From positions 1-23,153 of the forward strand of contig CAKSQT010000024.1 in NCBI GenBank assembly GCA_934486755.1: DNA of 23,153 nt, read 5' to 3'. The notes under the pieces were generated by a model that was given only the letters and a program-made list of their open reading frames with translations, made no database searches and was not told where the DNA came from. The stretch is from an uncultured Eubacteriales bacterium. Lineage in GTDB: Bacteria > Bacillota > Clostridia > Oscillospirales > Acutalibacteraceae. The position numbers and the translations under genes are program-made. This document shows positions 16,282 through 23,153 of this stretch, in pieces (the stretch's first letter is position 1; each line of letters opens with the position of its first letter).

Positions 16282-19200
16282 TTGGGCGCTTACCTGCTTA
16301 ATACCGATTTGGTAAACGGCACGACCGACGCGGTCAATACATTCCGCGCAAAACTGCTTGTAACGACCCAAAAGACGCGTCCCGTTATGATTTACGAGTA
16401 TAAGGACGACAGCAATTGGTCAGGCTTCTTCTTTGACCTGAACGGCGGCGAAATAGGAATAGGCGTTGTAAGGTCCTCGGTTGACGAAAACGGAAACACG
16501 GTTGTGAAACATATTCAGAACTTACCGTCAACCGTACCTATGGTTAAGGACAACTGTAAGATAGAAGGCGATACAGCTTGGATAGATGTTGTAATTAAAT
16601 ACGACGTTTCAAAGGTCTCGCTTACAATCAATACGCCGAACGGACTTGTCAGACCCTATAACAAAACAATGACGCTGACAATGCCAACGGTTACAAGAGT
16701 AGGATTTACTTCGTTTTCTTCCTCCTCTACCTGTTATGTTGACGATGTTTCTGTCACTTTCGGCAAAACCGCGTCAACCATTGTGGCAAATTCTTACCTC
16801 AAAAAATATGATGAGCTTTTAAGAATTCGTGCCGTAACCCTTGCCGATACCGATAATAACACGCTTACATCGGCAATTAACGATTATAATTCGCTTTCTC
16901 AAAACGAGAAAAACTCTCTGCCGCTTGTAAACGTTCAGTTGAACGAACTGCAAAGCGCAATGACCGAGGTTCTCGGCTCGGGCGTAACCCTTGCCGATAA
17001 GGTTGTTTCGGCTGACTATTGGAACACCAACGAAACCTATACGATTAACGAGGATTTTGAGGGCGACGGTTCGCTCGGCAGATTTGTGGATTATAACCCC
17101 GAACAGTTTGACCGTAACGGATACGGAAAAACTCCCGTTGTCAGGTATAACGGTCAGTTTGGGTCAAAGGCGCTCAACCTTTATAAGGTCACGCTTGCGG
17201 TAAAACAGGACTTCCTGCCCGAAAAGGCGCAGTTAAAGCATATTTCTTTTGATACTATGCTTGATAAAAACGCAACCGAATTGCGTTCATCCAATGCGCT
17301 GAGAGTGTATATGTGGTTCTATAATTCCGATCATAACGCATATTATGACATCTTCTCCGATTTAAAGGAATTTGCAGACCGCAACGCCGCAAGGTTTAAA
17401 TACATAATAAAGGGCGCAAATACAAAGGGCGGTATTGATAAACCGCTGTTTGATATGACCGAGCCTATGCATTTCGATTTTGAATATATAGGCAAAAAGG
17501 TAATGGTAACGGTTACACAGACCTACTTTAACGGCGAGGAAAACGAGACCGTTACCTATGAGGCAATTTACGATTGTCCCTATGATTCGTCATTCTTCCT
17601 GCTTTCGGGCGATAATAACACCTGGATAGATAACCTCAGCGCCACCTATATCAAGGGAGACTATGATATAGACAGCGAGGTTGAGGATATTAAGGTAATA
17701 TACAGCGGAAACACGTTCCAAAACCCGGGCGATACGGTCGTATTAAACGGTGAGAACCTCGGTTCAAACGTTTCCTCCGTAAATATTGCAAGGATTGACG
17801 AAACGGCAGTTTCCGCGGCTGATATGGCTTATATAAATACCTATAAGCCCGATTTCGGCGGCGTTCAGGCAGGCACGTTTTCAAGCGAGCCTACCGCTCC
17901 CGTTTGGAACAGCGAATGGGATTCAGACGCTTATAAGACAGATATTCTGCAAACCACGTCCGATTCCGTTAAGTTCAAGATACCCCTTGAATATAAACAG
18001 GGTATCTACGCTGTAAAGCTGTTCGGAAACGACTTCTTTTCAAATGAAGACGATAAGGTCATATACATCAACGCACCGTATATTGACTATGCTGTCGGCG
18101 ATCAGGGCGAAAATGTCACCGCGGGCGGCGAATTACAGGTAGTCGGTAAAAACCTTTCCCCGAACCAGAGCGGCGAGGGCGCGGCGGTAATTTCCAAAGC
18201 GGTCATAAAGGGCAACGGATATATCGGCGAAACCTCTGTAAAACAAGTAAAGTCGGATTATTCGTTCGTTATAGATATACCGAGCGAGCTTACGGTGGGT
18301 AACACATATGAACTGTGGGTATATAACGGCTACGGCGATAACACTTGTTGGTCGATTCCCTTGGAGTTCACCGTTGCAACCGATATTCGAAGCGGTTGGA
18401 GCAAGACTTTTTACAATTTCCAAACCGATTTCGGCGCTACGGGAGCTAAGGAAGAAAACGTAACTCCGCTTTTGATAAAGGCAATGCAGGCGCTCTACGA
18501 ATCGGGAGGCGGTACTCTGTATATGCCGAGAGGCATTTACCGCGTCGAACAACCGATAATAATACCTGAAAACGTTGTGCTTACGGGCGACTCGTCAAAC
18601 GATTCAGTCATTCTCTACACACCGTACAGATGGCAGAACGGAGAACTTCCCGACTTCGTAATTCAGGTGACCAAAAATGTTGAAATATCGAAAATGTCGT
18701 TCTACGGCACCCGTATCAACGGATTTATGCAGGTCAATACCTTAAAGGAAAATCCGTCCGACGAATCGGGCAGGAGCGAAAACATTTATATTTCCGATGT
18801 CTATGTTGAGTGGAGCCCGTATTCAGGCGGTCCTTGGGGCGTTTATAACAATGTTTCACCCCTTATCGGCCCCGAAAAAGACGGTTCTATCGAGCTTATC
18901 AACGCTATAAACGCGGAAATGATTGCAAAGCAGATGTACTTTATGTCGAAAACCACCGATACCGACGACCTTAAAAACGTTCAGATAAGCGATACAACTT
19001 TCAGAACATTCGGTTATCAGCACGGTATCTGGACGGCGTTCGGACCTCCCGCACATTGCAGTTATTGGCAGATTCGCGGATATAACCAAAAATCCAACTG
19101 GTCGTCATTGCAGCTTGATAACAGTATTGTTGAAGATTTCAACCATAACAGTTCATGCGCCGCGCTTTGGGGTCACGGTCTCTACGTTCAGAACAGCAGT

Positions 19201-20253
19201 TGGTCTGATAATATGCAAAACAACCGCGAGCTTTGCGTAGCGGATAAGTCCTCTATGGCATACGGATTTGTTATGACAGCCGTTGAGGACGGCGGTAAAA
19301 ACGTAACCTTTACCGTTCCGCTTAATACCTCTACCGTTTGGCTGCGCGAGGCGCAAATATTTGTGTCCTTGGGCAACGGCGCGGGACAGACAAGGCGTAT
19401 AGTCAGCGCTAAGAGAATTAAACAGGGACTTACTGAGATAGTTCTCGATTCGCCGTTTGTAACGCCCGTCAACCGTAACAGTATGTGCGTTGTCGGCTCT
19501 GTGCGCGAAAATCAGTACTACGTTAATAATTACCTTTCAAACGGTTCAACGGGCATAGGCTTCTACGGCAGATGTATCGACACCGTTCTTGACGGCAACA
19601 CCTACAATAAAGTGGGCACACCATATATGCAGGCAAGAAACGAAGAAAAATGCTGGTACTATTCGTTCATCAACAATCAGCTCTTGGGCGGCTCGTTCTT
19701 CAACCGCGCCACGGGCGGCGAGGACGGATCCGAGTTTACCTATTTCTTCACCTTCTCGTCGGGATATAAGGGCATAAGGAGCTTTATGTTCCGCAATAAC
19801 GATTTTAACGACTACGGTATTCACATAAAGGGTTCAAGCGTTTCGGGCGGTGCAATAACCGACTTTATAGTTGAGAACAACAGCTTCTCAGACCGAAAGG
19901 ACGCTATCTGGCTTGACGGCTCCGCTTCCTATACCGACGGTGTATATATTTGCAACAACGTCTTCACCGATGTTGACACACCGTACACCGAACAGGTTTA
20001 CAGCGGAACAAGCCTTATGAACGAAACAGGTTCGTTCAGGATAGTTGTTGCCGAAACGGACAGAAAAGAGCTTTTGGGTGACGTAAACCTTGATAACAAG
20101 GTGAGCGTTAAGGATATAACCTACATTCGTTATTACCTCATCGGCAAGATTGAACTTACCGACGCTCAAAAGAAAAACGCCGATATGGACGCCGACGGCG
20201 AGGTTACGCTGAAAGACGCTATCTTGCTCAGGCAGTACATATTGAAAAACTAA
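16282..20253 (+). CDS. Large multidomain protein, C-terminal half: pectate-lyase-like beta-helix with type I dockerin
   Basis: This 1,323-residue frame continues the gene above; the TTG at 16282 is only a formal start without a ribosome binding site or signal peptide. Order: rest of a LamG/CBM-like sandwich (about 1-170), a helical module (about 172-235), another sandwich (about 250-465), two TIG/IPT-like beta domains (about 470-705, with GENLGSNVSSV and GKNLSP turns), and a right-handed beta-helix of the pectate_lyase_3/GH55-like superfamily from about 716. The beta-helix shows DFGATG, then GGGTLYMPRGIYRVEQPIIIPENVVLTGD, and many NN turns. A type I dockerin closes it (about 1265-1323), with two calcium loops, DVNLDNKVSVKD and DMDADGEVTLKD, each followed by a helix. 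It probably cleaves or binds a polysaccharide and docks to a cohesin, possibly the one at 11058. Catalytic residues cannot be assigned. If the stop at 16225 is real, this half has no secretion signal. Confidence 0.8.
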   Translation: MGAYLLNTDLVNGTTDAVNTFRAKLLVTTQKTRPVMIYEYKDDSNWSGFFFDLNGGEIGIGVVRSSVDENGNTVVKHIQNLPSTVPMVKDNCKIEGDTAWIDVVIKYDVSKVSLTINTPNGLVRPYNKTMTLTMPTVTRVGFTSFSSSSTCYVDDVSVTFGKTASTIVANSYLKKYDELLRIRAVTLADTDNNTLTSAINDYNSLSQNEKNSLPLVNVQLNELQSAMTEVLGSGVTLADKVVSADYWNTNETYTINEDFEGDGSLGRFVDYNPEQFDRNGYGKTPVVRYNGQFGSKALNLYKVTLAVKQDFLPEKAQLKHISFDTMLDKNATELRSSNALRVYMWFYNSDHNAYYDIFSDLKEFADRNAARFKYIIKGANTKGGIDKPLFDMTEPMHFDFEYIGKKVMVTVTQTYFNGEENETVTYEAIYDCPYDSSFFLLSGDNNTWIDNLSATYIKGDYDIDSEVEDIKVIYSGNTFQNPGDTVVLNGENLGSNVSSVNIARIDETAVSAADMAYINTYKPDFGGVQAGTFSSEPTAPVWNSEWDSDAYKTDILQTTSDSVKFKIPLEYKQGIYAVKLFGNDFFSNEDDKVIYINAPYIDYAVGDQGENVTAGGELQVVGKNLSPNQSGEGAAVISKAVIKGNGYIGETSVKQVKSDYSFVIDIPSELTVGNTYELWVYNGYGDNTCWSIPLEFTVATDIRSGWSKTFYNFQTDFGATGAKEENVTPLLIKAMQALYESGGGTLYMPRGIYRVEQPIIIPENVVLTGDSSNDSVILYTPYRWQNGELPDFVIQVTKNVEISKMSFYGTRINGFMQVNTLKENPSDESGRSENIYISDVYVEWSPYSGGPWGVYNNVSPLIGPEKDGSIELINAINAEMIAKQMYFMSKTTDTDDLKNVQISDTTFRTFGYQHGIWTAFGPPAHCSYWQIRGYNQKSNWSSLQLDNSIVEDFNHNSSCAALWGHGLYVQNSSWSDNMQNNRELCVADKSSMAYGFVMTAVEDGGKNVTFTVPLNTSTVWLREAQIFVSLGNGAGQTRRIVSAKRIKQGLTEIVLDSPFVTPVNRNSMCVVGSVRENQYYVNNYLSNGSTGIGFYGRCIDTVLDGNTYNKVGTPYMQARNEEKCWYYSFINNQLLGGSFFNRATGGEDGSEFTYFFTFSSGYKGIRSFMFRNNDFNDYGIHIKGSSVSGGAITDFIVENNSFSDRKDAIWLDGSASYTDGVYICNNVFTDVDTPYTEQVYSGTSLMNETGSFRIVVAETDRKELLGDVNLDNKVSVKDITYIRYYLIGKIELTDAQKKNADMDADGEVTLKDAILLRQYILKN
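20080..20217 (+). other. Type I dockerin domain: two calcium-binding loops
   Basis: Loop 1 (20080-20115) reads D-x-N-x-D-x6-D and loop 2 (20182-20217) reads D-x-D-x-D-G-x5-D. Each is followed by an amphipathic helix with the ITYIRYYLIG and AILLRQYILK patterns. This is the duplicated F-hand arrangement of type I dockerins, complete and undamaged at the very C-terminus. The residues at the positions usually important for cohesin recognition are V-K before the last Asp in loop 1 and L-K in loop 2, so the two halves are only partly symmetric. Confidence 0.88.
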
Positions 20254-20263
20254 GGCGGTAATG

Positions 20264-20300
20264 ATTCATACGGTTGCGGCTTTGCCGCGACTGTATGAAT
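20264..20300 (+). terminator. Strong intercistronic hairpin without U-tract
   Basis: Arms 20264-20280 and 20284-20300 form a 17-bp stem with two G-U pairs and a TTT loop, starting 11 bp after the dockerin gene stop. No T-run follows, so it is not a classical terminator. It could be a processing or stabilising hairpin that sets different mRNA levels for the genes on either side, as described for stem-loops in cellulosome operons. The next gene has its own strong AGGAGG site 35 bp later. Confidence 0.6.
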
Positions 20301-20341
20301 TATGCAGCATATAATCAAAAAATCTTTTAGGAGGACAAAAA

Positions 20342-22420
20342 ATGAGTAGCTTATCTAAAAAAGTGCTTTCGCTGGTTTTAGGGGCTTGCATTGTTGCAAC
20401 ATTGTTTGCGGCTTCAATGGTTCCTGCTTCCGCGAAGGTAGACACAACAAAGTTTACCGAAGACTTTACTGACAGCACGCTTGAACAGGTTCTTACCTAT
20501 ACCGATAATGACGGTACTACCTCGCGTGATGATTTTGTTATAAGCTCTTTGGATAACTTTGAAGGCAAAAAGTTCCTTACTTGGAGCAACGCGGATACAA
20601 CCGTACAGGCAGGTATCAACCAAAGGCTCAATATAGCCAAAGAATTATCAAACGGTTCTAAACTTACATCGTTTTCTTTCAAAATGCCGTTGTATTCCTC
20701 GGCTAATAAGTATCATCCCGCATATATCCTGTTTGGTCAGGATTCGGAAACCACGCAAAAGGCAATGGTTGTCGGCGGAAGGCACAATGATGCTATGATT
20801 GGTTATAGTATAACTTCAATACCGCTTGCACCTGACTCTGAGGTATCTCACAGCGGTGACGCTTGGAACACCGAGCCTTATACCGGCAACCTGGCAGCAG
20901 AAGATCAAAAGGTATTGGTTACATATACTGTCAGCATTAATTGGGCCAACAATACTGCTACGGTAGCATTTTCAAAGCCCGCCGCGGACGGTGTAGAGGG
21001 CTCTTACGGCTATGCTTTATCAGGCAGTAAGACAATCAACTTCGCTGATTTTCAGGACGTTTACTTTGCCGTTTCAGCAGGCAGATTGAACTACGGATCA
21101 GTTTATATCACCGATGTTGAGACAACTTATGAATATGAATATGTTTCTCACGATTGGATAAAACAAGTAAACCCCAATACAGCTGACGCTGAAAAGGTTC
21201 TTTCCTATACAGCGGCTGACGGTCAGACCGCTATGGAGCCTGTCGTTACAGATATAGCAGGCGCAAATGCGGTTACCTGGAACAGCAAATCGACAACAGG
21301 CGTTTCGGGAGAAAGACATCAGCGCATAAATATTGCAAGCGAAAAGAACGGTGTTCCGCTTACTTCCTTCTCGTTCAAGAGCCTTGTTGTATCTTCTTCG
21401 GCGAAAGCAACCCCCGTTTACGTCCTTTTCGGAAGCACGGAGGGTGAAGCAAATCAGGTTGCGGTAGGCTTAGGCGGACGTCACGATAACAGAATGGGCT
21501 ATCAGGCACGCAATGTGGCAAATCCTGCTACGGGCGAAGTAAACGGCACAACCGCTGTATTCAACGGCGGAAGCTATGATAAGGACAATGTGGTTTCGCT
21601 TATTGAGGCTGAAATTGGTAAACAGTATTACAGATACAATGTAAAACTCCTTGACGGCAAGGCTGAAATAACAGTTGAAAACCTTGACGCAGACGGTAAC
21701 GTTGAATGGACAGCAACTGCTCAAAAAGCAATTGATTTGTCAACTGTTGCTAATCCGTATTACGCTATTTCTTCGGGTTGGGCTGATCCCTATACTGTTC
21801 ATGTAACAGATATACAGCCTGTATATGCCGAGCCTGAAATGTTAGGCGCTACTATACGCAAGACGGCATCTGCTTCCGAGCAGGATATTATGTTCGGTTC
21901 GCAGATAAAGATTGCGGAGTCGGTAGCTGACGGATATACACCCGCAGGCTACGGTATGCTTCTTGCAAGAACCGCAGACATTCAGGGTGCGGCTATGACC
22001 GCCGACGTTGAAAACGCAAATGTCACAAACCTCTACCACGAGGCAGGCGCTGATACCGATTTCACCTGTACAGTAACTATCAACAAGTCGGCTGTTGCGG
22101 GATATTCGGGCAAGAAGTTCTCCGCACGTGCTTATGTTAAGTACGTTAAGGCTGGCGAGGCTGATATTTATGTTTATTCAGAGCAGATTGCTAAGTCTGT
22201 TTACGGCTATGCTAAGGATATGGCTGCCGACGTTATCACAAACGGTAATGTAGCGGAAAACTACACCCTTTCCGACGAAACGGTTGTTAATTATGTTGAA
22301 GCGAATATCAACGCGGCAATAAACGGAATATCAAAAGACGCGGCTTCATTTGACGCAGAACACAAGAACGAAGATCATTTGTTGGCATTCATTTATGCAA
22401 ACAAGGATTACAACGCTTAA
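20342..22420 (+). CDS. Secreted protein with two tandem copies of the shared module and a C-terminal surface-type domain
   Basis: This 692-residue protein has a signal peptide (cleavage after PASA at about residue 31) and is preceded by a strong AGGAGG site. It carries two copies of the same module of about 230 residues seen in the protein at 14350 (nt 20438-21141 and 21142-21831), again with (N/H)QR(L/I)NIA, LTSFSFK, Y(I/V)LFG, VGGRH(N/D) and YFAVS/YYAIS. A C-terminal domain (about residues 500-692) begins GATIRKT and shows GYGMLLAR, SARAYVKY and YSEQIAKSVYGYAKDM. This resembles a 'GxxIR...ARAYVK...SVYxxA' domain often found at the end of surface proteins of gut Firmicutes. No catalytic site, dockerin or anchor is seen. 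It may be a soluble or wall-associated glycan-binding partner of the enzyme upstream. Function is inferred; no family name is recognised for the module. Confidence 0.72.
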   Translation: MSSLSKKVLSLVLGACIVATLFAASMVPASAKVDTTKFTEDFTDSTLEQVLTYTDNDGTTSRDDFVISSLDNFEGKKFLTWSNADTTVQAGINQRLNIAKELSNGSKLTSFSFKMPLYSSANKYHPAYILFGQDSETTQKAMVVGGRHNDAMIGYSITSIPLAPDSEVSHSGDAWNTEPYTGNLAAEDQKVLVTYTVSINWANNTATVAFSKPAADGVEGSYGYALSGSKTINFADFQDVYFAVSAGRLNYGSVYITDVETTYEYEYVSHDWIKQVNPNTADAEKVLSYTAADGQTAMEPVVTDIAGANAVTWNSKSTTGVSGERHQRINIASEKNGVPLTSFSFKSLVVSSSAKATPVYVLFGSTEGEANQVAVGLGGRHDNRMGYQARNVANPATGEVNGTTAVFNGGSYDKDNVVSLIEAEIGKQYYRYNVKLLDGKAEITVENLDADGNVEWTATAQKAIDLSTVANPYYAISSGWADPYTVHVTDIQPVYAEPEMLGATIRKTASASEQDIMFGSQIKIAESVADGYTPAGYGMLLARTADIQGAAMTADVENANVTNLYHEAGADTDFTCTVTINKSAVAGYSGKKFSARAYVKYVKAGEADIYVYSEQIAKSVYGYAKDMAADVITNGNVAENYTLSDETVVNYVEANINAAINGISKDAASFDAEHKNEDHLLAFIYANKDYNA

Positions 22421-22435
22421 TTAGGAGGTTTTAAA

Positions 22436-22570
22436 ATGAAAAAGTATATTTTTCCAAAAATAACCTTCTGTGATTTCAAGGCAGACAGCACTATCGCCGA
22501 TGTTTTTGACAACGTAAACGCAACCAGCATAGGCACTGACAGTCCTTGGGATCCCGATGTTGATGAATAA
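22436..22570 (+). CDS. Short acidic peptide of the MKKYxxP type (44 residues)
   Basis: This is a 44-codon open frame with a perfect AGGAGG site (22423-22428) 7 bp before the ATG, 15 bp after the preceding gene. It begins MKKYIFPKITF, has one Cys (residue 12) and an IADVF segment, and ends in an acidic Trp-containing tail (TDSPWDPDVDE). It shares its opening and general plan with the peptide at 23011, which argues that it is a real gene. Short MKKYxxP peptides with a D-(I/V)-x-x-S centre are common near surface-glycan loci of Clostridia, but I know no established function. It has no signal peptide and no maturation enzyme is nearby, so a modified-peptide (RiPP) precursor role is only a possibility. 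Confidence 0.65.
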   Translation: MKKYIFPKITFCDFKADSTIADVFDNVNATSIGTDSPWDPDVDE

Positions 22571-22580
22571 CAAAACGAAT

Positions 22581-22617
22581 ATCCTGCGCCGTTTTCAATT
22601 CGGGAACGGTGCAGGAT
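22581..22617 (+). terminator. Intercistronic hairpin without U-tract
   Basis: ATCCTGCGCCGTT (22581-22593) pairs with AACGGTGCAGGAT (22605-22617), 13 bp with one G-U pair and an 11-base loop, between the short peptide and the lipoprotein gene. No T-run follows. It is the second such hairpin in this operon tail and may process, stabilise or partly attenuate the transcript. Confidence 0.5.
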
Positions 22618-22635
22618 GTCGGAACGGAGATTGAT

Positions 22636-23001
22636 ATGAGAAAAATAATTACATTATTATGCGTTTTGCTGTTGGCATTTTGCATTACCGCGTGCGGAAA
22701 GAAAAGCGGCAAGACCGACAGTTCCGAAAGCTCGTCATCACCCGCCGTTTCTTCGCAAAGCGGTGAAACAGCCGAAGATGAGAACGGCTCGGACAGCTCG
22801 TCTTATACCAGCTCCGAACAGGCGGTTAAGCAAAATAAGACAAAGCCATCGCAAGGTAATACGGTACACGACGAAGTAAAGCTTGACGGTAACGATTCGG
22901 CGGCTGCCGAAAGCAGTAAGACAACCGAAAGCGGTTCAAAGCCCGAAAATTCCTCGTCAGGCAGTTCGTCGGAATCCGAATACTACGATGAATGGCGTTA
23001 G
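22636..23001 (+). CDS. Small Ser-rich lipoprotein
   Basis: This 121-residue protein has a lipoprotein signal peptide whose lipobox is ITAC, with the modified Cys at residue 20 followed by GKKSGK. The rest is low-complexity Ser/Glu/Asp/Lys-rich sequence with no recognisable fold, ending in SESEYYDEWR. It should be a flexible extracellular protein tethered to the membrane. I chose ATG 22636 because it starts the signal peptide and has GGAGA upstream; a GTG at 22609 lies inside the hairpin's second arm. The aromatic-acidic C-terminus (YYDEWR) resembles the end of the peptide encoded 9 bp downstream (HYPIWRK), which suggests the two may be handled by, or bind, the same partner. No known family is recognised. 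Confidence 0.65.
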   Translation: MRKIITLLCVLLLAFCITACGKKSGKTDSSESSSSPAVSSQSGETAEDENGSDSSSYTSSEQAVKQNKTKPSQGNTVHDEVKLDGNDSAAAESSKTTESGSKPENSSSGSSSESEYYDEWR

Positions 23002-23010
23002 GTAAAAAAT

Positions 23011-23133
23011 ATGAAGAAATATTTAAAGCCGAGGGTCTTCATAAGTGAAATAGAAGAAAAAGAACCCTTGGCGGATCTTAGTGCTATTGACGCTCCGTTG
23101 GATGATGAACATTATCCGATTTGGCGTAAATAA
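23011..23133 (+). CDS. Short peptide of the MKKYxxP type (40 residues)
   Basis: This is a 40-codon open frame starting 9 bp after the lipoprotein stop. It begins MKKYLKPRVF, has an acidic middle (SEIEEKEPLADLSAID) and ends in DDEHYPIWRK. The opening matches the peptide at 22436 (MKKY-(I/L)-x-P-(K/R)-(I/V)) and the centre repeats the (I/L)AD motif, so the two look like diverged members of one family. The ribosome binding site is weak (GGTAAA at about 23000), perhaps relying on coupling to the lipoprotein gene. Function is unknown; no signal peptide, Cys or membrane segment is present. Confidence 0.55.
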   Translation: MKKYLKPRVFISEIEEKEPLADLSAIDAPLDDEHYPIWRK

Positions 23134-23153
23134 GTGATTATATGCTGTAATCC

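Noticed and set aside
22436..23133. Calling the short peptides RiPP precursors
   Set aside because: No leader/core boundary, no Cys/Ser/Thr-rich core and no maturation or export enzyme is visible; they are left as unknown small proteins.

Overview
The window looks like a chromosomal segment of an anaerobic gut or rumen Clostridia, most like Ruminococcaceae/Oscillospiraceae. The reasons are strong AGGAGG-type ribosome binding sites, an LplB/YtcP-type sugar ABC transporter, large secreted beta-sandwich and beta-helix proteins, and a cohesin and a dockerin encoded near each other. The taxonomic guess is inference. Every gene I can support is on the + strand. No rRNA, tRNA, CRISPR array, insertion sequence or recombinase was seen.

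Region 1 (1-2588) is visibly AT-rich and reads as the right end of a defence or restriction-modification cassette. It holds the C-terminus of a DNA methyltransferase cut by the window edge, a GIY-YIG (T5orf172-like) nuclease with a RAMA/DUF4357-like tail, and a TIGR04141/DUF6119-like protein. Region 2 (2589-3162) has no gene. It contains up to three terminator-type hairpins, then an AT-rich promoter/leader with a TATAAT box, paired direct repeats and a perfect inverted repeat.

Region 3 (3163-23133) is a tightly packed, higher-GC glycan-utilisation cluster, probably one operon or a few coupled ones. In order: a GH2 glycosidase without signal peptide; a secreted GLUG-type beta-helix protein with a C-terminal membrane helix; two ABC permeases; a lipoprotein solute-binding protein; a membrane-anchored protein with one cohesin domain; a secreted protein with two LamG-like sandwiches; a very large secreted multidomain protein whose reading frame is broken by one in-frame TAA (14350-20253) and which ends in a pectate-lyase-like beta-helix plus a type I dockerin; a secreted protein with the same tandem module as that large protein; and a tail of two 40-44 residue peptides flanking a Ser-rich lipoprotein. 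Several junctions overlap (8 bp, and twice ATGA), which implies translational coupling.

Proposed working model (inference): the dockerin protein docks on the membrane cohesin and depolymerises a polysaccharide at the cell surface, helped by the LamG-like and repeat-module proteins that bind glycan. The solute-binding protein and two permeases import the oligosaccharides, powered by an ATPase encoded elsewhere. The cytoplasmic GH2 enzyme completes degradation. This would be a minimal cellulosome-like import system. The most notable observations are this cohesin/dockerin pair inside a transporter operon, the internal TAA that would separate the dockerin from its signal peptide, the uncharacterised module present four times, and the paired short peptides at the end.
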